From NCBI GenBank assembly GCA_963788145.1, contig CAWBFQ010000003.1:248001-312000 (forward strand): a stretch of 64,000 nt of DNA, written 5' to 3'. Both the position numbers and the translations under genes were made by a program. Origin of the DNA: UTCFX2 sp963788145 (GTDB taxonomy: Bacteria > Chloroflexota > Anaerolineae > Anaerolineales > UBA4823). Positions 26,770 to 38,200 of the stretch are shown here, piece after piece. Each line of letters opens with the position of its first letter. Position 1 is the stretch's first letter. A model generated the notes under the pieces. The model worked only from the letters and a program-made list of their open reading frames with translations, had not been told where the DNA came from and did no database searches.

Positions 26770-28428
26770 TCAGCCTCCTGATCCAATACGGGATGGAACG
26801 CCGCTTTGGGTAAATAAAGTGAGCAGTAAAACCAGAAGCAGGAATGCCCAGATCAGCCCCGCCTGACCTTCTAATAATTGATTGGGCAGACGGATCAGTC
26901 TTCCAACTCCCCTTAATAACAACCCCATTAGCCTAAATAACCATCTTAGTTGCAGGAAATCAACCAGAGCGGGAATCCATTTCTGGATGAAGGAAAGTTT
27001 GAGGTTGAGAAGCGTATTCAATCCGATGGCGATGAATAAGGTCACAACGCCGGTCATCAACCCGGTAAAATTCTTTGTCAGCTTATAGAAAGCAGGATCC
27101 AGTTTGGCGCTAGCCCAAGGAAGCCCGATCAGCGCCGCAAACAACAATATCAATCCGCTGATATAAAGCAACAACAGCCATCGTTCAGGCTCCGAAGTAG
27201 CTGAAGCAGGCTTGTAGGCTTGTTGCAGGAATCCCGCTACCATTAGACCATGCCCAAACAGGAGCAGGATCGCTCCAATGGAAATGGGAGAGTACAGCGC
27301 GGAGAACTGCCATGTGGGCGTGAAAGCCAGGCCTGTCAGGCATATGGCTACGATCCAGAAAAAACGGGTTAAAAGTGAGGTTTGACGGAATATTGCTGCA
27401 GCATACTTCCAGCCAGCAGCATCGAAATCCCGATCACTTGCGCTGCGCCGGGTTGCTGTCTGATAGCTGCGGCTGTCGCAAGCGCACCGCCTCCGATGAC
27501 CCAATAGATCGTTCCTTCTAGTGGATCGTCTCGATTTGCAACCAGGCCAAGACCAGCAAAAAACAATGCCAAGATCGCAGCCGCCAGCAGTAAGCCTGGG
27601 CTGGATGTGAGCACTCCTGTTTGGCTAACCCTGACGAGCAGCGCTAATGCTGGAGCGTTGGTGGCGATTTTAAGGATGGATTCCAGCGGCTCTGTAGTAT
27701 CAATTTGCCTGGTGTGAGCTTGGAATGGAGGATATAGGCCGATCCGCAGCATGGCTGCCAGGATCAGGAATAGCGTCACCTGAGGGCTTAGTGTGGTCAG
27801 GAACCAACCGTTTGTGATTTGTATAGAATCTGGTGTGGCAGTGGGTGGGGATAAACCGTTGGACAGGATGGCAGCCCAGGTGATCAAACTCAGACTGGTG
27901 AGGCGAGTGATGAACCAACCTGACAGGTTTTTGTCATTAAGATCGGATTGCACACTGGCAGTGTATATGATTAATTCACATAGATCGACAATTGCCCAGG
28001 TGATCAGCAGGCTGATCAGGTGAGCGCCTGGCAACCGCCAACAACAGGAACGAGGTCAAAATGGCGCCGCTAGCTAGTTTCCCAGGGGACAGATTGGATT
28101 GGCTAGTGCGTCCGATTCGGACAACGCCGGTCAGTAAGGATGCCAGCCAAATAGTAATGGTGGTAACGGAAAAGCTCCAGGCGATTTGGTCAAATACCCA
28201 GGTTAATTGGATGGGGAGAAAAACAGCCGGTTCCCATTGAATACTCTTAACTACAATAGGTAAGAGCGACCCCGTCCATAACTGTACCACCCATGCAGAT
28301 GCTGCGCCGACCACCATCACCAACCAGTAATAACGAAATCCCGGCAGGAACAGCCGGATCACTAACAGACTAAGCGCTGTCAAGAGAAGGATGGCCATCG
28401 GTAGCATTGCGATCACGAGTTCACTCAT
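26770..28428 (-). CDS. Complex I antiporter-like membrane subunit (NuoL/NuoN-like; two frameshifts)
   Basis: Three frames join into one protein of about 550 residues with breaks near 28025 and near 27390. Segments in order: MSELVIAMLPMAILLLTA (start 28428), FDQIAWSFSVTTITIWLASLL, then ITWAIVDLCELIIYTASV, then LRIGLYPPFQAHTRQID (equivalent to the PFH/HTWLP-type loop of antiporter subunits). The third segment starts LLTRFFWIVAICLTGL and ends with a long amphipathic region (IQKWIPALVDFLQLRWLFRL) like the NuoL C-terminus. It overlaps the next gene's ribosome-binding site. No quinone, Fe-S or hydrogenase subunits are nearby. Confidence 0.55.
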
Positions 28429-28470
28429 CCAGGCGCCAATCCGATCCGAGTTTGAAATCGCCGGCAATCC

Positions 28471-30207
28471 TCAGCGCAGCGCAGGTGGAAGCCAGCGTGC
28501 GCTGTTCGGATCGGTATCGCCATAATCCGCAAGATCGAACCACTTACCGTCTTCGATCGAGAAATAAGACATTGCTTCATCCGTTCCAATTGCGAGAAAT
28601 CCGCTGTGATCCGGCGCCCACAGGATATCTTGCATATCCCAGATCAATTTAGCAAAAGGCGTTAGAGAACCATTTCTCAGGTCGAACCTGAATAGAACAG
28701 GCTGGCGATCTGAGTTCAAGATCCTGGCGCTGAGCATGAGTTTCCCAGGTTCCATTGGTTGCAGCCATTCAAAGTAAAACACCGGATTCGATCCCGGAGA
28801 GAGTTCCTTCTCACTGAGAACCTCGCTCATCTGGTTGAGCAGCATTTCTGATTTAATCCGAAATGGTTTGCCAGGGATTAACAAAGATGTATGGGTAGGA
28901 ACGACTTGCCATAACTGAATAGCAGGCTCTGAAACACCAATCGGCTGTTGATTTTGGTCGGGGTTGCTGGCGCGAGCAACAGCAAGGGTACCATCCTCCA
29001 ACCAGCTCAAGCTTGCGTCGGTTTCCAGGATCTGATAAGTGTCCATCACCTGAATGATCCGCCTGGTCGATACATCCAGGACAGCCTGCCAGCGTACATT
29101 GGATTGTTTTGGAGAGACTTCCACCAGAACAAAGCGGCCTTTTGGAGACCAAAGCGGTGAGGATAGCCAGGCCTCGATCTCGCTTGGCTTTCCTGCGGGA
29201 TCCAGGATGGGCACAATGCCGGGGTTAATTTGATCCGCGCCGAAACGGGTATCGCCATCGCCAGAAAGATCAACCATCCATATCCCGCGTTGATCGGTCC
29301 AGAGGAGGCTTTTACTGTCTGGCGACCAGTTTAATACAGAACAGCTTAGGTTCTTGTGTTCCAGACAGGATCCAAATTCTGTGATTTGTTCTGGATGCGC
29401 GATCGGAAAAGCCAGCACATTTTCTTCTTCAAGCGGTTGAGAATATGCAAGCCATTTTCCATCGGGGGAGAGGGCGATATTTCCGATATTGGAAGCATCT
29501 TCGAGCAAATGAGCAATTTGCATGGTTTCGAGGTTCAGCAGATCTAAATCGTACAATTTTGCCCCATGCGCGGTTCCCCCACGATTACGAAGTAGTGCGA
29601 TTTGGTCTCCAACAGCATTGGGCGAAAACTCGATGACGTATTCCGCTAAAGCGACGCCAAAATGGGTCAAATGGTCCCAGCGAATCAGTCTTTGACCTGA
29701 TAGAAACAGCAAATCACTGGATAGAGCGTGCGATGGTTTACGAGCCATCGCGTGACTTGTAGGGATGGGAGAGATCGTTGCGATCGGAGTTGCTGCAAGC
29801 GACAGCAAACCGGGGGTGCGTGGTTCTGGTGGATCGATTCGCTCTTCTTGAGGCCCCGAGGTCATTCCTGGGGTTGCCATTTTCTGCGATGGAAGTGGAG
29901 ATGAGATGGCAATTCCCGTTTGAACCTGTAGTTCGGTGGAGCCATTGTGGATAGGCTCGATTGCAAACCCGCAAGCAGATAAGCCCAAGGTCAAGACAAG
30001 AGCAAAGCAGCAGCCCGTTATCAGCGGGCTGCGATGGTAATGGCGAGGTTGAACAAGGGTGGATATCAACCATTTGATGGAATGTAACCATCCAACGGAT
30101 AGCACACATCCAGCGGATAAAAAACACCCGATCGAGCGTTTATTTATTGTATGCAACAAAGATTCTTCCTGAATATGTAATGATCCAGATGCCCAATGAT
30201 TTAGCAT
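28471..30207 (-). CDS. Lipoprotein with WD40/TolB-like beta-propeller
   Basis: 578 codons. A lipobox LSAC follows a hydrophobic stretch (CCFALVLTLGLSACG) at about residue 80, unusually far in. An internal TTG near 30069 would give a normal signal peptide. The body has repeated blades of the form IALSPDGKWLAYSQ, LNWSPDSKSLLWTD, PLWSPKGRFVLVEV and ILWAPDHSGFLAIG, typical of PD40/WD40-like propellers. It is probably tethered outside the membrane as a binding or sensor protein. It sits 3 bp from the hydantoinase and just before the antiporter-like genes. Confidence 0.7.
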   Translation of the reverse strand: MLNHWASGSLHIQEESLLHTINKRSIGCFLSAGCVLSVGWLHSIKWLISTLVQPRHYHRSPLITGCCFALVLTLGLSACGFAIEPIHNGSTELQVQTGIAISSPLPSQKMATPGMTSGPQEERIDPPEPRTPGLLSLAATPIATISPIPTSHAMARKPSHALSSDLLFLSGQRLIRWDHLTHFGVALAEYVIEFSPNAVGDQIALLRNRGGTAHGAKLYDLDLLNLETMQIAHLLEDASNIGNIALSPDGKWLAYSQPLEEENVLAFPIAHPEQITEFGSCLEHKNLSCSVLNWSPDSKSLLWTDQRGIWMVDLSGDGDTRFGADQINPGIVPILDPAGKPSEIEAWLSSPLWSPKGRFVLVEVSPKQSNVRWQAVLDVSTRRIIQVMDTYQILETDASLSWLEDGTLAVARASNPDQNQQPIGVSEPAIQLWQVVPTHTSLLIPGKPFRIKSEMLLNQMSEVLSEKELSPGSNPVFYFEWLQPMEPGKLMLSARILNSDRQPVLFRFDLRNGSLTPFAKLIWDMQDILWAPDHSGFLAIGTDEAMSYFSIEDGKWFDLADYGDTDPNSARWLPPALR

Positions 30208-30210
30208 ATA

Positions 30211-31647
30211 TCAAATCACGGCAGCGCCGGGATCACGACTGAGATAACGGCCCATGCCAGGTTTTCCCAGCCATTGCTCCCCATCAACAATGAGTTGACC
30301 GCGGAGGAAAACTTTCTCCGGGTAGCCGGTTAATTCCCAGCCTTCAAACAAGTTGTAATCCGTGCGATGTTGGGCGTGAGAGACGCCGTATGTCAGGCGC
30401 CGATTGGGATCCCAAATCACCAGGTCAGCATCCGCGCCGGGGAGCAAACTGCCCTTGCGCGGATAAAGGCCGAAGATCTTAGCTGGGTTGGTGCTTGTGA
30501 GAGCTACAAATTGATTGGCGCTGATTCGTCCAGCGCGCACACCATATGTCCACAATACAGGCAGCCGGTCGCCAATACCGGGAAGACCATTCGGGATTTT
30601 TGTAAAGTCATCCCTCCCCAGTTCTTTCCCAGGGATGGCGATCATCTTGCCTTCGTAGCGTATCGGTTGAGACCCATTAAAGAAAAATGGGCAATGGTCG
30701 GTTGCGATCACCTGTAAGATGCCTTCTTCAAGTCCATGCCATAAACGCTCGTTATCGGCGCTGGTCCGCATCGGTGGAGAACATATCCATTTTGCCCCAT
30801 CCTGTCGTTTGAGGTTTTCGATAGAAAAAAATAGATACTGCGGACAGGTCTCTCCCATCACCGGCAGACCATGTTGGCGGGCGTAGCTTAATTGATCCAC
30901 CTCACCAGCGACGTTCATGTGAACGACATAAAGCGGTGCGTGCGCCTGGGCAGCGATGGCGGCGGCTCGTAGTGTGGCTTCGACTGCTCCCCAGGCCGGG
31001 CGAGTGTATGCATGCCACTCCGGGGTCTTATATCCCGACGATATCGCTTCTGCTGTCAGGATATCGATCACATCGCCGTTTTCGGCGTGAACCATGGTTA
31101 GTAAACCCTGGTTGCGCGCAATCCGCATAGCCCGGAAAATCTCTCCATCAGACAGGCGCAAACGATTGTTATAGGCAGTGAAAACCTTGATGGTTGTGAT
31201 GCCCCATTCGGGAAGGTGTGAAATCTCTGCCTCCACATTTTCATCCCAGTGGGTCAAATTCATATGAAAACCAAAATCAACCGCGGCTTTGGGATCTGCC
31301 TTTGTATGCCACAGCTCAATCGATTCTTTCAAGGTTGGTGTATCTTGAGGCACAAAGTCAATCACGGTAGTCGTCCCACCAAAGGCAGCTGCTTTGTGAC
31401 CGGTGTAATGGTCGTCAGATGAAACTGTCCCAAACATAGGCAAATCGAAGTGGGTATGCGGGTCGACCCCACCCGGGAGAATGAGTTTGCCGGAGGCGTC
31501 TATCTGATGCAGCTCACTTCTTTCGTGCAATTCGGATAAATGTAGATTATGTCCTATCGCGGAGATCTTCTCTCCATCGATCAGGATATCTGCTTCATAA
31601 GTTTCTGCTGCAGTGATCAGCATGCCATTCTTAATCAGAGTGAACAT
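30211..31647 (-). CDS. hyuA: Hydantoinase/dihydropyrimidinase
   Basis: 478 residues. Cyclic-amidase motifs: GGVDPHTHFDLPMFG (metal histidines), MVHAENGD, YVVHMNV, and the Asp region VIATDHCPFFFNGSQ. The metal-bridging lysine is probably in ITTIKVFTAYNN. These zinc enzymes open hydantoin or dihydropyrimidine rings to N-carbamoyl amino acids. AAGGGATAAG precedes the ATG. In E. coli hyuA lies in the urate-related yge island; here the YgeW-like transcarbamoylase and carbamate kinase are about 22 kb upstream on the same strand. Confidence 0.9.
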   Translation of the reverse strand: MFTLIKNGMLITAAETYEADILIDGEKISAIGHNLHLSELHERSELHQIDASGKLILPGGVDPHTHFDLPMFGTVSSDDHYTGHKAAAFGGTTTVIDFVPQDTPTLKESIELWHTKADPKAAVDFGFHMNLTHWDENVEAEISHLPEWGITTIKVFTAYNNRLRLSDGEIFRAMRIARNQGLLTMVHAENGDVIDILTAEAISSGYKTPEWHAYTRPAWGAVEATLRAAAIAAQAHAPLYVVHMNVAGEVDQLSYARQHGLPVMGETCPQYLFFSIENLKRQDGAKWICSPPMRTSADNERLWHGLEEGILQVIATDHCPFFFNGSQPIRYEGKMIAIPGKELGRDDFTKIPNGLPGIGDRLPVLWTYGVRAGRISANQFVALTSTNPAKIFGLYPRKGSLLPGADADLVIWDPNRRLTYGVSHAQHRTDYNLFEGWELTGYPEKVFLRGQLIVDGEQWLGKPGMGRYLSRDPGAAVI

Positions 31648-31653
31648 GGTATC

Positions 31654-32758
31654 TTATCCCTTGTCTTCCAGAGGTTGAAAGCCATACCCTAACACCTCAG
31701 TCGCAGGCATCACGATCACAAAAGCCTTTGGGTCAACTTCAGCCACAAGCGATTTGAGGTGAGGAATCTCAGTCAGCGTGAGTGCACAGAGCAAGATCGG
31801 ATGATTTGCTCCAGTGAACATACCCTTTCCTGTCAGGGCGGTCACGCCGCGCCCCATATCTTTGATAATCCGATTGGAGACTGCATCTTGCAAATCTGTG
31901 ATGATCATTGTGAGCAATTGCGGACGACGGTGGCTTGGGCGGAACCAGGCGGTTTTCTTGCGTTTTCCACTGATGGCATCAGCAATGGCGTTGCCCATAT
32001 CTGCCCCAAATCTGGGTAGAACTTCGCCAGAAGAATCTTGTAATCGAACCGACAGGATGCTGATTAAAGAGGATTACTACGCAAAAAAAGACTGCCATCG
32101 AAAGGATTACAACTCCGCTGATGTTGCCGATTGCAGCTCGCTCGATCAGCGCATCAAACGAATTCGCAGGCGCGGGCAATAACCACAGCTTTGCCAGCCA
32201 GGCTGCGCCTACAATCCCATAAATATAGAGATAGTTGCGTCGCAAACGACGTCCAGCTGCCTCCAGATGCGAGATCGGAAAACTCGGGTGCAACAGACTT
32301 TCTGATAGAGTCTCAGCCCAATCTGGGGATGGGTGGAAGGGTGGCACCAGCATAGGTGCAAAAAAATCCGTTTCCATCAAGCGAACGCGATAACTCCATA
32401 ATTCATAATAGCGATAGCGGCGCGTTTCGATAGCCAGAAAGATGGTGACCAGTAAGATATTGAGCAAGATGACAAAATGGCTGCCGGTTTGAGTGAATGC
32501 ATACGATATGGCTGCTCCAGTTGTAATTACTGCCCAATTCGTTGTGGCATCCAAACGCGTCCGCCAGACGTTTGCTCGCGTCACCTCAGCCCGAAAGAAA
32601 TGTACCATTGCAGTGGTAAATTCGCTGGCTTTTAATCGATACCCTCGAAAGGACCAGACAAACTCACTATCCGAATCAGGGATATCACCTTCTGGAGGTG
32701 GTGCGCCAGGGTTTTTAGTCGATTTGAAAGGGGATGGATGATCTGATTGGGTATTCAT
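31654..32758 (-). CDS. DUF2270 membrane protein with a DUF2179-like C-terminal domain (one frameshift)
   Basis: The first part (start 32758) matches DUF2270: SEFVWSFRGYRLKASEFTTAMVHFFRAE, helices such as FVILLNILLVTIFLAIETRRYRYYELW, and two later helices. Near 32030 the frame slips and continues as DSSGEVLPRFGADMGNAIADA. It ends with a soluble domain DMGRGVTALTGKGMFTG, HPILLCALTLTEIPHLKSLV, DPKAFVIVMPATEVLGYGF, the pattern of the YitT C-terminal DUF2179 domain. Joined length is about 367 residues. No reaction is known. It lies 6 bp upstream of hyuA. Confidence 0.68.
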
Positions 32759-32834
32759 GCAGGTTCCGAATGCAGTTTGATAAATCAAGTCTACCACAAC
32801 CAACGATCATTCGGTTTGTTGTCTTCACTCTGGC

Positions 32835-34646
32835 TTAATAGAATGGCCAGAAGACTGGCAATAAGGAGATAACGACAATGAAAAGCAGCAGACTCAACGG
32901 CACACCGATCTTCAAATAATCTCGGAACTTGTATCCCCCTGGACCCATCACCAGGATATTCACCGGATGACCTAATGGAGTCATGAACGCCATTGATGTC
33001 GCGATGGCTACTCCCATAGCAAATGATCTCGGATCGACACGTGTGAGGGTCGTGATTTCGATTGCAATCGGGGCCATAATCGCTGCAACCGCTGCGCCAC
33101 TCATTGCCTGGGTAAATAAAGTGACGATAATGAACAAGGTAGCCAGCGTGACAATAGGTAGCGCATTTCCCAGCAGCAAATAAAGTTGGTCTGCCAGTAG
33201 AGATGCAGCCCCGGTTTTAGTTAATGCAACCCCCATCGGGAGCATGCCTGCAACCAGGAAAATACTCCTCCAATCAATTGCTTGGTATGCCTGATCCATG
33301 GTGATGATTCCGAACAACACCATGAGAATAGCACCCGCGAACATGACTTCGCCAACCGACCCAAACTCGGTTATCCCCATGATCAGGCTTGCCAGAAGGA
33401 TGAGGATAGCCAAGTTGGCTTTCAGTGGATCTTTAATTCGTTCAAGTTGTTTATTTGCCAGGACGATCAGGTCGGGATCGGATTGGAGCAGGCGCAATTG
33501 ACTGGGCGCCCCTTGGATTAGGAGAGTATCCCCAAATTGTAGGATTAGGTCTGTTAATCGTGTTCGGATTGGTGTTCCTGCACGCCAGATCGCGAGTACA
33601 TTCGTATTGAATTTCTCGCGGAACATAATGCTTTTTAAGTTTTTTCCTATCATTTGTGAGCGAGGCGCTAACACCGCTTCAAACAGGATGCTACCACTCG
33701 ATTCAGGGATTTGAGCAGTCTCAGAGCTATCTGTTAATATTTGTAATATCTTCTGGAGTGATGGATTAGAAAAGTCTTCCGGGCGTCCTTCAAGCAATAA
33801 AACATCCGACGATTGAAAAACGTGAATTGGCGAGGGCGGCATCATAATCTTTGATCGACGCTTGACTGCGATCAGATTCAAATGAAAGCTCTCGCGGAGC
33901 TGGCTTTTATCCAATGGTACTCCGACCAGGGGAGACATCGGATTGACAATCGCCAGAGTAAGCCGCTCTCCTAATCGATATACCCCAGGTAGTCCTGATT
34001 CTGGCAACTGAATGCCTTCGAAATATTGACCGATAGAATTGGCTGGTAGAGTTTTTCTCCCGAAGATCACGATATACAGTGTGCCGGCTATGACGATGGG
34101 GATCCCCAATGGAGCAAAATCCAAAAGTCCAAAACCCTGCAGTCCGCGATCTCTCAACAGACTGTTCACGATAATATTCATGGTCGTCAACAGAGTCGCC
34201 GTGCCGCCAAGAATTGTCCCGAATGCAAGCGGGATGAGCAGCTTGGATGGCTTGACTTTCGACTTCTCAGAAGCCCCCATCACTGCCGGAAGTAACACGG
34301 AAGCGGCTGCGATATTATTCATGAATAAAGACAGAAGAGCACCTGAGAGGATCACCACAGTCGTAAGGCGTTTTTCTGTTGAGCCTGCAATCCGGATCAG
34401 GAACCAGCCAATTTTTTCGGTAACCCCAGTCCGCCGCAGCCCCTCAGCCATGATAAAAATGCCGATTAGTGTAAATATAGCCGACCGACTGAAGCCGGAG
34501 AATGTCTCCTGAGGGGTCAAGATTTGTGCAATCCCCAGAGAGAGAGCAACGCTGATAGCGATCAGATCGGGCCTGATACGATCGCTGAGGAATAAAATAA
34601 TTGAAACGATCAGAATGCCTAATGTGATAATTAAAGAAATATTCAT
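32835..34646 (-). CDS. SLC13/DASS-type transporter with two TrkA_C domains
   Basis: About 603 residues. Membrane blocks flank a cytoplasmic middle region with two RCK-C (TrkA_C) domains (LTLAIVNPMSPLVGVPL to VLLLEGRPED, and FEAVLAPRSQMIGKNLKSI to LLIQGAPSQL). DASS-type features: FSRSAIFTLIGIFIMAEGLRRTG, the FMNNIAAASVLLPAVMGASEK hairpin and the C-terminal AFMTPLGHPVNILVMGPGGYKF repeat. Homologues import dicarboxylates, sulfate or other anions with Na+; the substrate is not predictable. Confidence 0.85.
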   Translation of the reverse strand: MNISLIITLGILIVSIILFLSDRIRPDLIAISVALSLGIAQILTPQETFSGFSRSAIFTLIGIFIMAEGLRRTGVTEKIGWFLIRIAGSTEKRLTTVVILSGALLSLFMNNIAAASVLLPAVMGASEKSKVKPSKLLIPLAFGTILGGTATLLTTMNIIVNSLLRDRGLQGFGLLDFAPLGIPIVIAGTLYIVIFGRKTLPANSIGQYFEGIQLPESGLPGVYRLGERLTLAIVNPMSPLVGVPLDKSQLRESFHLNLIAVKRRSKIMMPPSPIHVFQSSDVLLLEGRPEDFSNPSLQKILQILTDSSETAQIPESSGSILFEAVLAPRSQMIGKNLKSIMFREKFNTNVLAIWRAGTPIRTRLTDLILQFGDTLLIQGAPSQLRLLQSDPDLIVLANKQLERIKDPLKANLAILILLASLIMGITEFGSVGEVMFAGAILMVLFGIITMDQAYQAIDWRSIFLVAGMLPMGVALTKTGAASLLADQLYLLLGNALPIVTLATLFIIVTLFTQAMSGAAVAAIMAPIAIEITTLTRVDPRSFAMGVAIATSMAFMTPLGHPVNILVMGPGGYKFRDYLKIGVPLSLLLFIVVISLLPVFWPFY

Positions 34647-34672
34647 TAAGTAACTAATCAACTCATCAATCG

Positions 34673-35239
34673 TCAGATGTCTATAATGCCCAACAGCGTT
34701 GCCAATAAAACCGGGTCAATATCCAACTCTGGAATTTCCTGGACTTGATATTGCTGGTCCTGATCGGTCCGCTCTCGCAAGGCTTTCCACAACACCTGGC
34801 GTTCCTCCGCTGGGACGATCAGATCATTAATTGACCGGGCTTCCAGCAAATATTCTCCGGTTGTATAAAAAAATGTAATTCTGCGCCAGGAGCCAGCCGG
34901 GATAGGTTTTACCAATCGGATGAGCGGCCCAATTTGGATTTTATAATATTCCCGCTGCGCGTGCGGATGGTCTGGCTCGTCGTGAAGCAATTCCAGCCGG
35001 GTGGTTAATTCATGCCCCATTACTGGAGCCAGGTATTCGATCCGCTGTTTCTGCTCGCCAAAAGCAGCGGTTTGATAAAAAGCCAGGAAATCCACCGCAA
35101 CCACTTTCGGAGCTGATCGAAAGGGAATTCGATACCAGCCCAGCAAGCGCGCAATTTCCAGATCGCGTGGGTCGTTGATGACTGCAACCAGGATCAGGGA
35201 TGAAGAATTGGGATATGGATCGTCCATTATGTGGGGCAT
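34673..35239 (-). CDS. Hypothetical protein downstream of the SNF2 gene
   Basis: 188 residues, soluble, no signal peptide and no family recognised. Conserved-looking segments are LVAVINDPRDLEIARLLGWYRIP and KVVAVDFLAFYQTAAFG. It starts just after the SNF2 stop on the same strand, so it is probably co-expressed with the helicase-like protein. Confidence 0.65.
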   Translation of the reverse strand: MPHIMDDPYPNSSSLILVAVINDPRDLEIARLLGWYRIPFRSAPKVVAVDFLAFYQTAAFGEQKQRIEYLAPVMGHELTTRLELLHDEPDHPHAQREYYKIQIGPLIRLVKPIPAGSWRRITFFYTTGEYLLEARSINDLIVPAEERQVLWKALRERTDQDQQYQVQEIPELDIDPVLLATLLGIIDI

Positions 35240-35243
35240 TATA

Positions 35244-38200
35244 CTAACTGAACAGGATTTTTATATCTTCGATCGTCAACTCCTTAAGAAGGAGCTTTCT
35301 GTAGTAATGATCTGATCGACCAGATTGCGTTTGCGTTCTTGCAGTAAGAGGATCTTTTCTTCCACCGAATCGCGCGTGATCAATTTAAACACAAAAACTG
35401 GCTTTTCTTGTCCAATCCGATGAGTGCGATCCGAAGCCTGCATTTCAACTGCCGGGTTCCACCAGGGGTCAATATGAATGACATAATCGGCTGCAGTCAG
35501 GTTAAGCCCCAGACCGCCCGCTTTCAAGCTGATTAAGAAGAACGGAATGCTCAGGTCGCTTTGGAACGCGTCTACTTGATCCTGGCGAGCCTGAGTTTGC
35601 CCGTCCAGGTAGCTGTATGGATAACCCTTCTCGTCGACTGCACCTCGGACCAGGTTGAGCATCTGTACAAATTGAGAAAATATCAAAACCTTATGGTCTT
35701 CGGCTTTGAGCGTCTCTAATGTTTCAATTAAGAACTCAAATTTTCCGGAGGTCCCGCTGTATTTTTCATCCACCAGCTTAGGATGGTTCGAGATTTGACG
35801 CAGCCGCAGCAGCCCTTCAGAAAATCTTCATCCGGCTCTCGTTTAATCCCTGTGTATCCACCATACCCATTAATATGCTGCGGTAAAGATCACGTGTTTT
35901 GTTATACTGCTTGCGTTGCGAAGGCTCCATATCACAATATAAGATACGTTCAGTTCTTGGTGGAAGCTCTGGAGCGACCTGGTCTTTTGTGCGCCGCATG
36001 ATGAATGGGAATACGATTCTTCTCAATTTCTGGGCTGACTGTTCGTCTCGCTTTTTTTCAATCGGTAATCCGAATTCATTGCGGAAGTATTTGAGATTTC
36101 CCAATAATCCAGGGTTTAAGAAGTTGAACTGCGACCAGAGCTCGGATATGGAATTTTCAATGGGTGTGCCGGTCAGCACCAATCGATGTCTGGATTGCAG
36201 TAAATGAGCAGCACGGGCTGTCTGAGAGAGTGGATTTTTAATCGACTGCGACTCGTCCAGGATCGCGTAATAAAACTCATAGCCGTGCAGCAACTGAATA
36301 TCACGCAGCATCACACCATAAGTGGTGATCACCAGATCTTTGCTGTTGAAAGTCTCTAAATCCTTAACCCGGTCAGATTCGAAAAACTCAAAAATCTTTA
36401 GTTCCGGCGTGAAACGAGCAGAATTCTCGCTGCCAGTTGACCAATAGCGAGCGCGGCACAACCAACAAACTTGCCGGAAGCATCGGAGCTGGATCTGTTT
36501 CTTGATGATATAGGGATTGCAGGAACACAAGCGTTTGAATGGTCTTACCCAGACCCATATCATCCGCTAGACAGCCACCGAATTCATATTCATGCAGGAA
36601 GTGCAGCCAGTCGAACCCCGCTTTTTGATACGGGCGAAGCTCGCCGATAAAACTATCTGGAATATTGATCGGTGCAATTCCTTTGAATTGGCTGTTCAGC
36701 ATATTACGCATATGATTCCTGCGGTTTTCGAACTCCAGATCAAGTTCTGTCCGATCTGCGTCTGCTATAGCCTGATCAATCAATGTGAGATGGTGTTTCG
36801 AGAAGCGCAGTCTATCTTCTTGCAGGTTGCCCACTGCGAATAAATGCCGGTATCGATCCAGCCATTCTTCGGGTATTTCACCAATCGATCCATCCGATAG
36901 TTTGACGTAGCGTTCGTGTTTGCGAACCAACCGACGCATCTCTTCCATCGGCACTTCAAGATCGCCGAAACTGATCACCGTTTGCACATCAAACCAGTCT
37001 ATTCCCGAGGAAACTCGGAAGGAGATCGAAGGGGTATTGCGATTGACACGTGCGGTTTTCAGTTTTTCCTCACCGTAGATTTCAAACCCCTCTTTTGCAA
37101 GGCGCGGCAGGACGTTCAAGAGAAAATCAATCGGGTGTGTTCGAGCACGCAGGCGGAAATGCCCGGATTTTGCTGGCAAAGGCGCTCGTTTCAGGCCAAA
37201 ACCACTCGATGACAACAGATCGTGAAATCCCTGTTCCTTATCCGGTTTTCTTTTGATCCTCGCCAAGGTGAACGTCCCCGGTTTTTGACGCAGGCTTTGG
37301 GCTGGTAGGTCTGAGCGGTATGGGGCTTCGATATCCTGATATAAAAAGCGTAGCTGGAACAATAATTCGCCATTCAGCTCATTCAAATAAAGCCGGGGGA
37401 TGGGATCGGCGTCTATTTCTTCCCAGGATATTGCATTTCCGCCCAGGGGAATCTGACGGGCTAAATCAAGCAGATATTGATCGGAAAAATCGGTTGCCTG
37501 CTCGGCCGGGATAATCAACTTTTTCGATTGGTGAAAATTCTTGAAGATGTCTAGGCTGGAGGGATGGTTCAGTTCAAATAACAAATCCTTGCTCATTATC
37601 CAGGTTGGGTCAGCAAGGATCACCTGGATATCTGTAATATCGATCTCTCTGACCTGATGCTGAATGGTCAGCAGAGGGTATATCTGCAAACCGGAATCGT
37701 CCCTGTCGATGGTCAATTGGATTTCTGCTGCATCGGGAGCGAGCTCGACCGATCTGAGAATGGGAAAATCGCTTGAGCCTAAAAAGACCATTCCCTTTGC
37801 GTTTCGGATCAGTGGCAGGATATCATCCAGAGGATAACCAGAAGACGATCCAGAAATGCGCCGCCTTTCCTGCATGAGATTCGCAAGCCGGACGGCTTCC
37901 GGGCTGCTATTCTGACAAGCCTCCGCATCGAGAGGTTGGTATGGGAATCGCAACCGGGGGATTGTTTCTGGATGGGACTGAAAAAAGGACTGCCATTGGT
38001 TAGGGACACCTGCTTCTTGCGGAGTTCCCTTGAGCGCCGCATTAATCGGCAGGATTAATGGGACGATCCGCCATGTTAGCGAGCCGGTAGCAGGGTCTTT
38101 TTGCAGACTAAAAAAAAGGGAATATCCAGGTTGCTGAGTTTTGGGGTTCCTGCCATTGGTAGAAAGTACGATCTGTTCGATTTGTTTTTGCCAAATGGGT

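Noticed and set aside
30007..30029. 8-bp GC hairpin (GCAGCCCG / CGGGCTGC) at the lipoprotein N-terminus
   Set aside because: It lies inside coding sequence for the signal region and no regulatory context is evident. It may only mark that the true start is downstream.
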